DNA of 64,000 nt from Leishmania infantum JPCM5 (GCF_000002875.2 NC_009419.2:1662642-1726641); one strand, 5' to 3'; numbered from the stretch's first letter, positions 19,905 through 32,173 are shown. Notes: generated by a model from the sequence alone, not told the origin. Made by a program: numbers and translations.

Positions 19905-22044
19905 AAGACTTACGGCCCCCATGGAGAGGCAAGGAGTGGCGAATGTGGTGACGAGGAGGCACAGAGCGCTTTCTGTGTTTGTGTTTTTGCCCTGTGGGCG
20001 TTGGCCTTTTGGCGGTCAAGAGAGCAGACGCACGTTCTTGCGCGAGGCGCCGCATATCTGTGCATGTGCTTGTGCATGCGCCGCTTCTGCGACGGCGACC
20101 CTGTGAAACAGAGCGGCGTTTTGTCTGCTTCATCTGTTTTTTTTTTCTCATATTAGCTTCTCACTTCCATTATCTTTCGACATTCACGCAGGCCCTTGCG
20201 CAGGATTAGGGGAGTGAGGAGGAGGAGAGGCAGCAACGGGCCGAGTGGAGTAGCGCATCTTTATCGTGTGTCTGTGTGTGGCCTGCGGCTGTTTCTGTGT
20301 GCTATCAAGTGGCGTTGTGCATGCCGTTTTGTTTTCGCGTGTGTGTGTGTGTGCCTCTGGGCGTGCTTCGCATATCCGGACCTACACGCAGCGTGGAAGA
20401 GGCTCCATGCACCGGTTTGTGGCCGACTTTCACTACCGTTTATCTGTTTCGCTGAACTGCCTACTCATCACACGCGCCTTCTCTTCGCGCTTTCCATTAA
20501 CCGGTGAAGACGGTGGCTGGAGGAAGAGAGCCGACGTTGCGCGAGTCGGCACTTCTCCTCACCTATCTCTCCTCATTTTTTATTTCGCCTTCTGGCTGCA
20601 TCGGCTTTGCCGCTTCACCGAGGAGTGCACTGTCTTTTCCTACCTGGTCGCAAGAGCAGAAGAAAATAAATTGATCGAATAGTCGCCCTCGCGGAGGGAC
20701 GCACTTGGCGTGCAAATAGCACCCCTAAAACTCCATGCAGCTTCTCTGCGTCATGCGCCCTGGCTGTGAAGCCAGGCACGGCTGCCGTCGCTGGACACAA
20801 GAGCAGAATGACAAAGCGGATGCTGATACTTGCTGGTAAGGCCGGCACATGCTCGGAAACGGCATAGCGGCACAGCAGTCATCGATAAGACCATTCGTTA
20901 TCACGGCAAGCTGCTCAACCCGCACCCCACACCCACCGTGCGGCTGGTCACCTCTCTACTCTCCCTCTCTTCGCCACACGATCTGGTGCGCTTCTTTTTG
21001 CCTTTTCTGCTGGCCTTTTCCCCGGCGCACTCCGCCCTATTGCCTCTGCGTATGCTCCCGCACCTTGGCTAACTGAATCTTCAGTTAAGCAAGAGAAGGC
21101 CTGAAGGAACTTACTGCCGTGATTTCACTCACCCTCCCCCGTCCTCTGCTCCGCAACGTCTGCGTGTGTCTTCGTGTTCCTCCCTCTCTGTTCCTATTCT
21201 AAAGCGCACTAGGGCTTATACATCGCGTAGAAAGATCTGTCACGAGCAGCGGTTGGCTTCCCCCTCCGACTGCCTCACAAGGAAAGCCACAAAGGGCTCT
21301 CGCTCACCCGCACGCCTGCTCAGGCGCTAGAGAGGACGACATCCCCTCCCTCGTTTCCTCACACGTCTCTACTCCACACAGGTACACACACACACAGGAG
21401 GGGGGGACAAAAGACTGAGGGGTGTAGGCAACGGAGTGTAAGAGTTGTTCTTCATACTTTGCGCATTTTGCTTACCTCCCACTCCTCTTTTTTTTTTCTG
21501 CCGCTCCTTTCACTCCCCCTTCCCAGCTCCCTCTCTCACCCACTCACCCACTCTCTTTGTTGGTTTCCTTGATTGTGTTCTTTGTGCTCGCCGTCTCTCT
21601 CTCTCTGTGTTGTGCGTGTGTCTGTGCCTGCTGCCTTGTGTTCCTTTTTTCCCGTTTTGTTTTGCGCCCCCCCCCTCCTCTCTCGTTTTCTCGCCTTGAC
21701 AGCTGCCGCTGCCCCCTCGTCTTCTTTTTTCGCCAGTGAGGGGGGCCTTCTTGTTTTTTACGTATTTCCCCTTTTCGGCCTTACTTTCTCCCTCTTCACT
21801 CCCCTATTTTCCACCCGCCCCACCCACCCCCCACGCTCTTACACTCTACTTCATCGCGTGTGTGTGTGTGTGTGGCTCTCCATACGCTCCTGCGCTGGGT
21901 GCTTCTCTTCGAGTGGTTTTCTCTGCATCTTGCAACATCAAAATCGTTACCCACTTCTCCCCTACCGTGCAAGGTGCTCCTCGACGGTTCTCAATTCCTT
22001 CATTCTCTACACCTCTCTCCTCGTCCTTGTCGTTGTCTGTCGCG
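19905..22044. other. intergenic spacer
   Basis: About 2.1 kb. It starts mixed in composition (3' UTR of the Sac gene) and becomes T/C-rich. A GT microsatellite lies at 21857-21874. AG 21735-21736, after a long pyrimidine tract, is a plausible splice acceptor for the next gene, leaving a leader of about 308 nt with no ATG before 22045. No gene is supported. Confidence 0.7.
21857..21874. repeat. GT microsatellite
   Basis: About nine GT units within the presumed 5' leader of the 22045 gene. Confidence 0.75.
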
Positions 22045-22941
22045 ATGCCGCGCGTGTTTGCTAGGCCCTGCACGTCGTTGAGCGCATTCCAGATGAAGCC
22101 ATACAGCACGATGGAGTGCGGCGCAGAGCGTCAAACGCATGACATGCTGCGACACACTGTAGAGCGGCTGTGGCACCCGTTCACGCAGGGCTATCGAGGT
22201 GCAGATCTCAATATCTACCGCTTTCGCGAGAACCTCGCAGGCCTTTGCTGCCCTGGTAACATCTTTACCTGCCAGGTAAATGGCCTTTTAGGTGGCACAC
22301 GGGTGCTGGAAGACTTTTTCGCCACGTTGCTAAGCGGGTTCGACATTGTTCACGCATCTGTCGAGGGCTCACGTGGGAAGCCGCTGTCGAATCCGGCTGA
22401 TATATGCAACTACACGGGATATTATGTGCTGGCTCACACTCGCCCTTTTCTGGGGTGGCAGCCGTCGCCGACGTCGCTACGCAGCACAGGGCCCACTTCC
22501 GCACTACCGGGGACAACTATCCGTAGCAGTGTCCAGTACGAATTCAACGGCGCAACACCAGAGACGGCGTCGCGTTCGGCATTCCTGCTCAACGACTGCG
22601 ATGGCGTCGAGGCTACTGACGCGACGGCGACGCTTGACGGTGACCCCGACCCATCGTCGAAAATCTCCACGCTGATCGTGCCATTCACCACATATGTGGA
22701 AGGGTTGGTTGATCACAGCCGCCTCTCGCATGTCGTTTTGCGGACGCCCGTGATGGAGCTGCTGCGCACTCGTCCCGAGTGCCCGGAGGCAGTGCAGAAG
22801 TGCCTTGAAAGTCGTGAGGCGCTGAAGATCTTCGCGACGCTGCGCCGCGCCGGTGTAAAACCGGAGCTGATCACTGCCACGACGCTCCTGAGTGCCTCAA
22901 AGCGAGATCCGGCGTGGATGTCGGCACTCGGCATCCTGTAG
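22045..22941 (+). CDS. hypothetical protein, 298 residues
   Basis: ATG 22045 is the first ATG after the probable acceptor at 21735-21736; ATG 22096 is a possible shorter start. The N-terminal ~120 residues look globular (RLWHPFTQGYRGADLNIYRF and a Cys-containing stretch LCCPGNIFTCQ). The middle is Ser/Thr/Pro-rich. The C-terminal ~85 residues look helical (VVLRTPVMELLRTRPE, then EALKIFATLRRAGVKPEL). No membrane span, signal peptide or known motif is seen. The first 20 residues (MPRVFARPCTSLSAFQMK) are basic with no acidic residue and could be a mitochondrial presequence, but this is inference. Third positions are G/C-rich and the frame is intact. The gene lies immediately upstream of a direct-repeat unit. 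Confidence 0.85.
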   Translation: MPRVFARPCTSLSAFQMKPYSTMECGAERQTHDMLRHTVERLWHPFTQGYRGADLNIYRFRENLAGLCCPGNIFTCQVNGLLGGTRVLEDFFATLLSGFDIVHASVEGSRGKPLSNPADICNYTGYYVLAHTRPFLGWQPSPTSLRSTGPTSALPGTTIRSSVQYEFNGATPETASRSAFLLNDCDGVEATDATATLDGDPDPSSKISTLIVPFTTYVEGLVDHSRLSHVVLRTPVMELLRTRPECPEAVQKCLESREALKIFATLRRAGVKPELITATTLLSASKRDPAWMSALGIL

Positions 22942-23279
22942 ACTTGGCGGTCAGAGTGAGAAAAGGATACAATGAGCGCTGTGAGAGCTTTCCATCTCAT
23001 TGACACGAAGGGCGCGGCTGAACGCGCAGGCGCTCTTTCAGGTTCACGAGCTTTCACACCTGCGTGAAAGGCAACAATCGCTGAATTCGAGTGCGACGGC
23101 GAGCTTGTTTATGTAGGGACGACGTGCATCCTCTGAAACTCAAGATATTGCGTCAACAAGTGTAGCTGTGCTGGCTGCAACTATTTCTTGATGTCTTTCG
23201 GGCTCCACCAGCTCTCTCACACGAATCGCCGTCGCCGCACGTCTCGTTTTTCTTTTCAGTCTCCATGTACGGTCCCGCT

Positions 23280-24388
23280 CGCGCTGCACGGTCTCCCTCC
23301 CGTCGGGTGTCTGTGGCTGCCCCTCACACCCTCTGTGCCTCCTCAGGAGGACAAGCGATGGTCTCTTTGTGCGCAGGCACATGTCTATGCATGGACCCCT
23401 TCCGCTCCGCACGCCCAGTCCTGCGAAAGACGTGCGGGTTTGAGAGGAAGGTGAAATGCCCCCTGCTGCCAGAGACTCATGGCAGCGTCCCACCTGCCGC
23501 GGCGCACATGCGGGCAGGCTGCCCAGGCACCCACCCCTCCGTGGCATCGGCGGGAATGGAAGATGCAGCCAGCCAGCCCCTCCCTCCTCTCCCCGCCCTC
23601 AGGCAACAACGCCGCTCTGAGGCAGACCCCAGGATGCCGAAAGGCGAGCACTGTGCGCACCCGCTGCGAACCGTTGCTGGCATGATGTATGACATGGCCG
23701 CAAAGGTGCCCAGAGGTGAGAAGCGCAAGAGTAACAGCCGCAAAGGGCGCGAAGGGGTCCCATGCCAATGCGCCCCACAGTGCGTGTGTGCGAACTATGC
23801 TGCATCTCCCACGGCCGACCGAGTGGGCTGATGAGGCGCAGATCTCGGATGCGTGAGAGGAGCGCCTTGAACTGCACCATCCAGTCCTCCGGACCACAGT
23901 GCGGAATGCCGCGGCTTGAAGCGGCTGAGGGTGACGCACGGCATACAAGGAGGGTACAGGATGTCAGAGGGCTTCTGAGCTGCGGTTGGCCAACTTACTT
24001 CGTGGGCTCATCCTACATGCACCTGACCCCACCTCCTCTTGCTCACACGACGGACGCCATCGCCTCCGCCTTCGAGCCAGGCCCTGGACGCGGCCCTCCT
24101 GCATCAAGGCGTGCGACTCACCCGAGCCCGTGTGGCGCCAGCCGAGCAGCGCGTATGCGAAGGAGGGACACGAGGAGGCCGTTAGACGCATGGCCTGACT
24201 CGAGGGCAGCAGTCCCCTCCCCCCTCCCCCTCCGAGGGGGGGGGCAGAAATTCAGCCGTAGTGCTAGAGAGGCTCGGTGAGCTGTGATTGTGTGTGTTCG
24301 TGTGTATTATTGCGGACCTGTTCGTGCCGGAATGGCCTGCTGAGAAGAAATGAATTCTTGCTTGTGGTGTGTCTGTATAGGCGTTTTC
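23280..24388. repeat. 1.1 kb direct repeat, copy 1 (partner at 48287-49404)
   Basis: The sequence matches 48287-49404 in the same orientation with an offset of about 25007. Translated frames of 68 to 187 codons are identical in both copies over nearly 1 kb. The copies differ mainly by C and G run length around 24215-24245, one extra GTGT near 24290, and one G/A change near 24332. Homology starts at a CGCGCTGCACGGTCTCCC sequence and ends at GTATAGGCGTTTTC. The unit is GC-rich, lacks recognisable protein motifs, and carries a C-run/G-run hairpin near 24213-24244. It may be a retroposon-derived or other dispersed repeat. Confidence 0.92.
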
Positions 24389-27184
24389 TGTGCAGTGACT
24401 CAGTATGTGTTCTTGGTCTGCCCTCCTTGTTTTTCCATGCCGTCTCTCTGTTTGTCCATTGCCTGTGACCGCGTTCACGCAGCCCTGCACGGTTGCCGTG
24501 ATGTAGGTTTGTTTGCGGGTTTGCGTGTCGGATGGAGCTGGGGGTGCATAGACTGAGGATCGACAGTGGATGGGAGAAGGTGTGGCGGGAAAGCCGTCTG
24601 CGTGAAAACGCGCATACGTGCAGACGAGGAAACGCATATTCAGGCTTCGACCACCACCTATAAAAAATACGCCAAAGAAAAGAACAGTCAATGGGCCCAT
24701 TTTGCTTCAATTCGAGGGAAAGAGAGAAGGGGACAGGAGAACTGTATGCCGACGAGCGAGTCTCGCGTGTTTTTCCGATGTCGTCTTCGATTCCCGCATC
24801 CTTTATATGATATCATGATTATTATTACATAGCTTTTTTTTTCTTTCGTTCTGCGGGTGTGTTAGAGAGAGAGCTTGAGTATGTGTGGCAGATGCGTGTG
24901 GTGCCCCGCGTGTGTGTCTGCGTGATAAAAGACGTTGTGCTTTGTCAGTCCATGGGTCACACTCACTGCCCAAGAGAAGTGTAACCGCTGCTGCTTTTAT
25001 TTTTCCTCCTCTTCGTTCTTTTCGCGACTCCTCGTGTCCCCTTCATCGCCAAATACCCCCTACCCGTCTTTTGTTCAACTCACGTGCAACGCGTGTGTAT
25101 TTCAGAAGAGTATCGTCTCCGTCTCTCTTCCTGCTCCTGACATGACCCAATCTTTTTTTTCCTCCTTGTGCCCTCAGCCATCGCACCTCCCTTCTTCCAG
25201 TTGTGTGGAACCGCATGGCTTCCTCTCACACTCTGCCTTTTCGTCTCGGAAAGCTTCCGTTGACGCCGTTTTTTTTCCCCCTTTCGCCCTCTGTGGTTTT
25301 TGTTCGTTTCTCTCTCCAATTCGCCATTTTCGTATTTTGTGTTCTGCGTGTGCGACGCTTGCCTCTGCTCGGCTGCGCGGATTTCGTATTCGTTCGTCTC
25401 TCTCTCCGCGCACTTTTCTTCTGCAGCCTCTTACCCATGCCGATGCCTCGAATTCATGACCAAAGAGGCAAAGAATGATTCTAGCACAAGGAAGAGGAAA
25501 AAGGAAAATACGCGTGGGAGGAAAAGAGGGTGGAAGTGGTGATCCTGAACAAGGAGTTGAACTACGGCAGCACCGCGGCATGCAGTGCAGCAGTGCAGCA
25601 GCATACGGTGGATGTGCTTTGCGTTGGGAATCAACCCTCTCCGCGTGGATATGCGTGTATGTGTCTGGCTCGACTGCTTTTCATTTTTTTTGTCTTTACA
25701 ACCAAAAGCCTTTGTTGTGCCGATACATGGGCTACTGTTAACACGAGCATTGTTGTTTGGGCTGGAGATGGCGATAGACGCTCAGGTAGAGACAGGGAGG
25801 GCAGTGAGCGTGCGACACGCTTCGGCTGCCTTGGCATGGCTTTACCTCGATGAAGAACCTCCTTTTTTTTGCCCTATCTCCTGTTTTTCCTCAACATGGT
25901 CCTCTTTGGTTTAGATAAGCGCATGTGTGCGTTGGCTTATGGGTGGGTTCTCAAGAGCTCGCCTTTTTCCCCCTCTTGTTACACCCTCGTGTCTTTTATC
26001 GTGTTTGTTTTGTGCTTGCTGTCTTTCGGTTCCAATGGTTCATGCTGGTGTGTTTCCCTCTTCTCTGTTTTTTTTTTCTTGCCGATGGCGATGACGGCGT
26101 TTTGTGCGTACGCTTCCAGGACTGCTCTCCCCATTTCTCTTCCAAGCCGACACGAAACCCGCTCGACTATCTCCGCTCGTCTCGGTTTCTCTTCCATGTA
26201 CCCCTGCTTCTCCCCCTTTTTCCATGTCTTCAAAAGCCCTGATCAGCGAACCAAATCAAGACAAAACACGTGATATGATTGGCTTCATTGCTGGCTTTCT
26301 CTTCCTTCGTTTTCGGGGGAGGTCGCACCCGTCAACGGCTTCTTTTTTTTTTCGTTTCTTTTCTGGTTTGGGATGTGAAGAAGAATGCCATCTTGTGCGT
26401 TTCGTCTTTCCCTATCCTCCCTTCTCTACGTTCGCCTCACTTGTCGTTCTTCTCGCCGATCCTTCTCGCACGCTCTCGTCGACTCTGCACACTGCGCAGC
26501 AAGTTAATGAAAAGAACGGAGACGATACTTGGAGCAGCTAGCCGCCTCCTTTTTCCATTGACGCGCGCAAAGACTCGCCCCCCTCCACCTCGCTAGCGCA
26601 CATCCACAGACACACACGCGCAAGCCATATCACAAAAAGGGAAAACAGCAGTAGCAGAGGGACTGCAGAGGGTCCGAGAGGACTAAGAGCGGAAGGAAAG
26701 GCGGCTGAGAGTCAAGTGGGGGGGGGATGCGTCGGACACAAGCGAAAAAGAAGCCACGCAAGTATCGCAGATCTTGTTTCACGCGCCATGAACCAGTGCG
26801 GCAATGAGTATTATTATGACGGTATGCAAGGACGGACATCTTTTCCCTTTGCGGAATGATATGCAGGATAGAAAAGGCGTTCATTTTCTAAGAAACACAC
26901 CGACGAAAAAAAATGGTGCGAATTCCATCAAGCGTCAACACGATTTCCACCGCGATCTCCATCAAGCCGAAGCGTACCCGCGCCCGTCCGTACATGCAGA
27001 CACGTACACGCCCGCAAACGCATAGAGACGAGGATAGGACGGGATGAACGCAAGGAGTGACGCGAATAGGGTATCTCCCTGCATGCAGTGTTTGCGCTGC
27101 TGTTCCCCTTCTTTTTGCTCTTTGCTCTTCGGTTATGGTGGCAGTTGCCTGTCTCCCCCGAATCTTCTTTCGCTTCCCGGGAGG

Positions 27185-27208
27185 TGTGCGTGTGTGTGTG
27201 TGTGTGTG
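27185..27208. repeat. GT microsatellite
   Basis: About eleven GT units with one GC interruption in the gene-poor region. Confidence 0.75.
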
Positions 27209-29007
27209 CTTTCCGTCTTTCGTGGAGGGGCGGGGCGGGTGAAATTTCATGCATCTGTCCGCCTGCTTGTTTTTAGCTCGAGGGCGTTTGTGAAGGGCAA
27301 CGGATACCTCGAAACCGTCAAACGGCACTACACTGCGAGTAGGACGTACGAAGGGAACCAGGATACGTCAGAGAACCTTGACGAAACAAAGGCTCCGTTA
27401 ACCTCCCTTTTTCTTTGTAATTCTTTGGCTGTGTGCGTTTTGTCGTGGTGCCCTTTTGCGTTAAGAGAGAGTCGCGGCCATCCAAGTCATCGTTGAAACA
27501 CAGGTCCTCTTCTCTCTTCTGCATTCGTTTTGACTTTCTCTTTTTTTTTGGTATTCCGACTTCTTTTCGCTCGCGACGCCCAAGACGCAGCGGTTTACTT
27601 GGATTTCATCGCTTGCGTGTTCCCTCTTGTTGCCTTTTCCCGCCTCCGAGAGAACGAACGCCTGTTTTTTTTTATCCCCCCCTATCACGAATGCGGTTTC
27701 GATTACCACTCCTCCGTCTCTTCACATCTCTTCCACCTCTTCACTTTTCTTTCCCTTTTTTTTCCTTTCAGTCTCGCCCGCAGCCCACTCCCTTCTTTAC
27801 TCTTGCTGCGCACCGCGGAACACACACTGCACGCAAACACGCGCATGCCCTTTTTTTTTCTTCTGGAGAAATACGGAGGGGGCCAAGGGTACAAACGCAC
27901 TGATCATGTCTACACTCTTGGTGGCTCAGCCGCTGATCCCACACGTCCTACCCAGTTTGTTGATCCCTTCTACGTTCTTTTCGTGTGTGTGTGTGTTTTC
28001 AGCGCGCTGAATCTCTTGTGTTCGCATGCGGCATACTTTGTGTCTTCAAAGTCCCCGAAGGCTTATCCTTCTCATGTGTTCGTTCTGATTTATCTGCTGG
28101 GGCCTGTGGACGTTCTCGATTTCGTTTATATCTCTCCCGTCCACACGGGGCTCACCATGATGGTGACCGATATTCCAACGAAAAAAAAAAGACAAGTATC
28201 GTCCATCTCTGTCTCTTCCTTTTTTATTACTCACTTCGTTGTTTTCGCACATGTAACTTTTTTTTTCGGCTTCGTTCCGTTCTCCGCCTCGTTGGCAGCC
28301 GCGCTACTTTGGTATGAGTGTCTACCGCCCATCAAATGGAACGGCTCACATGTTCTACCTTTTTGTTGTTTCACATACACGCGTGGCCTGACTTGCTTGC
28401 TTTTTTTTTGTTTTCTTCTTTTCTGTTGAGTGTGTGTGATCAGCTTTCTCTTGCTGTATTGCTGCTGGGCCCCGTTGGTCAAATGAACTGCCCACTTTTT
28501 TCTCTTTAGGGCGCAGGGCTGGGGAAAGGCTGAGACTTCCTTGTTATCCCCTGCACCCTTGCCGTTTTTTGCCACCATCGCCGCTGTCTAGCTTTGTGTG
28601 TATTTTCTTTTTTTTTCTGCCCTCTAGCCTCCCCCTTCTCTGTCTCACTCATTATCGAAACAGATCGAACAGAGAGAGAATCCAGAGAACAGGAAAGAGA
28701 CCCTTCGCACACGTGTGACCGATCTAATCCTTCTGTTCCCAGAGGCCTCCCTGCTGATCTTGCCTGCCCTGCTGCTTATAGCAGCCTCTTTTTGTTGTTG
28801 TTCTCCTTGTTGTTTTCCTTTGCGTTGTGGCGATTACGGCTGCACTTGATCTTTCATATTTTCCGTTGCTGTGCTTTGCTTGTGCTCTCCCGCGTCACAC
28901 TTCTCGTGTTGCCATCTCTCTCTTCTTTGTTTCTTCTTCGTGTTAGACGCTCTCTCCTCTTTCGCGCCTCCTCCAACCCTCCACCACCGCCACACCCTTT
29001 TATTTTT

Positions 29008-29038
29008 GGGGGGGTGGGAGGGAGGGAAGGGAGGGGAG
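29008..29038 (+). other. potential G-quadruplex
   Basis: A run of seven G followed by GGG, GGG, GGG, GGG and GGGG runs with one- or two-base spacers on the + strand. It is a strong quadruplex pattern in spacer DNA, with no gene close by. Confidence 0.6.
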
Positions 29039-29462
29039 GAGAGTGTCTTACCTGATGTGTCTCACACCGCATGTGTTTTTGTTTGTTTTGGTCTCTCGTG
29101 CGCTCATCTTTGTAGGTCTCGGTCTTTTGCCCGCAGGATACAAAAAAGAGAGAGCCCCCCTCCCCCTTCACCACCCCCCTCTATCCCAAACGCAAACTAA
29201 CACGCACACTCAATGAAACAAAAAGGGACATACCTGCTCGCATATTTTATGTTTTTTTTTTCGCGTTTTTGATTTGCTTTCCTCTGCCTTCTGCTCCCTT
29301 CTCTCCTACCCCTTTCATAATGTACAGATTCTCCTCCTTCCTCTTGCCACACCCCCTTCCCAAGTTGGACTGTAGCTCTTGAATGGCGGTTCTTGCGTTG
29401 AGATGCCTATTTTTACTCTTCCTTTGTCTTCTTAATTCGAACCCTCTCCCTGTTTCTCTCTC

Positions 29463-29810
29463 ATGCTCAACTGTACTCTGTCGGAGCAGGTAAAGACACG
29501 GATGAGCTTGGAAGTGGACCACGAGCTTATGAGGTCACTTGATGAGAAGGCTATGCACGCCCTTCTATCAACTGCCTCCTCTCTGCGTCCTTTTTGCCAT
29601 TTGGCTGCTTCCTCCACACCGGTCGAAAAAAAGGAAAGAAAAACAATCAACTGTTCCACACACACCTCCTTTCACGCCCCTCACTCTCTCAGTTTTATTA
29701 TTATAACTCTTTGCACACCTGCCCACCCAAGAAGCTCTTGTGTTCGCCTGTGTGTGATGCTGGGTGTCATTCAACGCTCTCTCACACTTCTTGATGGGTT
29801 TACGGAGTAG
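29463..29810 (+). CDS. weak candidate small ORF, 115 residues
   Basis: The ATG-initiated frame begins with about 45 residues of helix-like, charged composition (VKTRMSLEVDHELMRSLDEK) that differs from nearby pyrimidine noise. After residue 65 it degrades to Ser/His/Pro/Thr-rich sequence. It could be a small gene, a remnant or chance. No family is recognised. Confidence 0.2.
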   Translation: MLNCTLSEQVKTRMSLEVDHELMRSLDEKAMHALLSTASSLRPFCHLAASSTPVEKKERKTINCSTHTSFHAPHSLSFIIITLCTPAHPRSSCVRLCVMLGVIQRSLTLLDGFTE

Positions 29811-30436
29811 AAAAACATCAACAGCACGCACAACACAGTCGTTTTCATTCGGTCGCCTTTCGGTCTGTCCTTCGCGAGAGGATGGACCGTTTGCGGGCGG
29901 CGGAGTCTTTCGTCCACGGTCGTGTGATGAAATCATTCATCGCACGACTGCGTATGTGGACGCGTTGAAACAACCGCGTTCCGTCAGTCAGCGAATCCGC
30001 AGTCGATGCCTTCGTCGCTTTTCCTCTTCATCTCACCTGACCGCAACGTTGACCACCCTCTGAACGCCTCTCGCATCCTGATTTTTTTTCTCTCTCCTTT
30101 TCTCTCACTGTTTGTCTTGACTGTGATGGCGTGTGCACGTTCACGTGTTTAAGCATGTGCCGTCTCCCCTCTAACCTCGGTCTCAGTCGCAAGACACTTT
30201 CAGGGGCTTTTGAAACGAGAGAACAGAGCACGCACACTCCTCTCGCCCACGCTGTTGCGGTGCTTGTGGTTTTACTTTGTTCCGGCTCTTACAAACCTCT
30301 TTTCCGTGCGCTAAACGTCGCGTTTCCATCGTCAAGGTGAATACCTTCGTCAACGTTAACGTTGTTTGTCTCCCATTTTCAAGCGTAGCTCAAACAGCTC
30401 TATAGGGGAACTGATGCTATCATCACTGTCAGCGCG

Positions 30437-30992
30437 TCCATTCTCTGCCATAGAGCATGAGTTCAAGCGCCACCCTACCCTCCCCGTGACCCTGTTACGT
30501 GTCCCGTCGCGTGGTGCGACGCAGCACTGCCCACGCGCATTACCGCAATGCCCCAAGACAGTGATCCGCGCGCGGCCTCTCTCTCATGCTGTGCACCCAC
30601 TCATCCCCCGCTCCGCAGGTCGCCTCACGGCCGCTCCAACTTTGCCGGTCGCCACCCGGTGCATCCCCGCACCAGCAAGGCAGTGTGAGGGCCGGGCGAG
30701 AGATGCGCTCCAGCCACGCTGACACGCTGCCTAATCATATGGATGGCGCAGACGTGTGCGCAGTCGCAGGCTGCCCCAGCACAACGCCGTCCAGGGCCTC
30801 ACCGCCGACATCGGTAGCGACAAAATCGCACTGGCTTCCCCTCCCTCACGTCGTGGGCGCGTGGCCCTGTCACCAGCAGAAGCGGTCCGGGACTAGCAGG
30901 GATAGGGTGGGCTGCTCGGCTATCCCACGCAAGGCTGGTGCACCGGACCTTGTGATGCCACGCTGAAGTGTCCCCCGCCATCAGGGGGGACT
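30437..30992 (-). mobile_element. possible degenerate SIDER-type retroposon, second copy
   Basis: Mirror of the element at 14742-15297, with the same hairpin start and conserved stretch on the - strand. The evidence and limits are the same: size and a short resemblance to the retroposon 5' signature, without tail or coding capacity. Confidence 0.4.
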
Positions 30993-31344
30993 GGGGTTTG
31001 AACAGACACAGAAATAGATGTGTGAGAGCGACAACACATCGGAGCCTCCGATATATATACATATGCGTGTGTGTGTGCATGTGTGCGAGCACAGCGCACC
31101 GTGCACCGCTGCACGCGTCAATACAGTAGAGCCCCTCTCCCCCCCCATACACACACAGTTATTATGTGTGTGCTCCTGTGCGCTCCGTGGTGAACCGAAC
31201 ATCATGCCGTAGCAGAAACACATACACACACAAGCACAAAAGAGAATACAGGAAGGCGAGAAACCCAAGAAAGCGGCAGCACCGCCTTGTCGTTATATTT
31301 TCTTTTCCTGTTGATCAGCTGAAATAGAGGAGAGGGGGGAGATA
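30437..31344 (-). repeat. 0.9 kb repeat unit, copy 2 (inverted)
   Basis: Reverse complement of 14390-15297 with near identity, including the palindrome, the C/G hairpin and the CACTTCAGCGTGG stretch (complement at 30958-30970). The possible retroposon part corresponds to 30437-30992, reading on the - strand and opposite to the direction of all genes. Confidence 0.9.
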
Positions 31345-32173
31345 TCTATTTTTATTTTCTCTCGTTAGCCATTTTCCACATCTGCTTTCTGCTGTTCTTT
31401 CTTTTGGATCCCTCGTCTCTTGTCTCTTCTCGCCGCATTCTTCTGCTTGACTTGCTCAGCCTCGTCGCACGTTGCTCACCGCGGCTGTGGCGATGCAGAT
31501 GCAACCGAGTGTTTACGTGAGAAATCAGCTACACACCGAACTGAAAAAAAGGACGAAGAGAGCACTAGAATATTGAAAGGGCTTCTTGGTTACCTGACGA
31601 AGGGCTTGTGTGCGGAAATGCCCGCCGGTATTTTTTTCTCTGAATCGCGAGACAATGACGATAGATGCGTGCGCTGGGGGAAGAGGAGAGGGCAACGTCC
31701 TACTAGAATTGGCGTTTGCCTTTTATACCATGGCCACTGTGCGCGCCGTTGCAAAAGTTGTCTAACCGCTCCTTGATGTTTATGGAAACAGGGCAGCTGT
31801 GTTGCCCACCTCCCTTCCGGACGATTTGACAACTCCGCTCCCTCTACACACACTCTTTCAATGCTTGCTCTTCGCCTCTCCTCGGATGCCAGGATTCACT
31901 GCGGGTTACTTACTTTTTCGGAGCCTGAGCCATTGCGTTGAAGTACCGTTTTTGCGCCGAGGGGCTCCAGCACGAGAAGCTTCTTCTCAGAGAGGTGATA
32001 GCACGACGGAAAACACGTGAGAGTCGCCTCCACGTTTCTAACTTTGGCGCGCGTTCACTCTCCGTCGTCACCTTTTGTAAGGCGTGAATAGCCAGAGGGA
32101 GAAGCCTGCGCCTCGTTTCTCTGCCTCCTTCTCTTCCTCTTCCTCTTTCTCTGCTGAATATCGCGCCTCTGCC

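Larger units (their letters stand above)
22942..32173. other. 9.2 kb gene-poor region with two repeat units
   Basis: The longest gap in the window. It contains a direct-repeat unit at 23280-24388 and an inverted-repeat unit at 30437-31344. Between them the + strand is T/C-rich with long T runs, a GT microsatellite at 27185-27208 and a G-run cluster at 29008-29038. A frame of 299 codons at 27530-28429 is pyrimidine-tract noise. A weak small ORF is listed at 29463-29810. I see no tRNA, rRNA or snoRNA signature. Confidence 0.65.

Noticed and set aside
23385..23948. 187-codon - strand frame identical in both direct-repeat copies (also 48392-48955)
   Set aside because: Identity follows from the near-identity of the DNA copies and is not evidence of selection on protein; there is no motif and the direction opposes the genes.
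27530..28429. 299-codon open frame on the + strand
   Set aside because: Composition is dominated by Phe, Leu, Ser and Cys from T/C-rich DNA that lacks purine-rich stop codons; there is no domain and no G/C third-position bias.
29434..29448. Antisense tRNA T-arm-like sequence (AATTCGAACCC)
   Set aside because: The reverse complement upstream does not fold into a cloverleaf.
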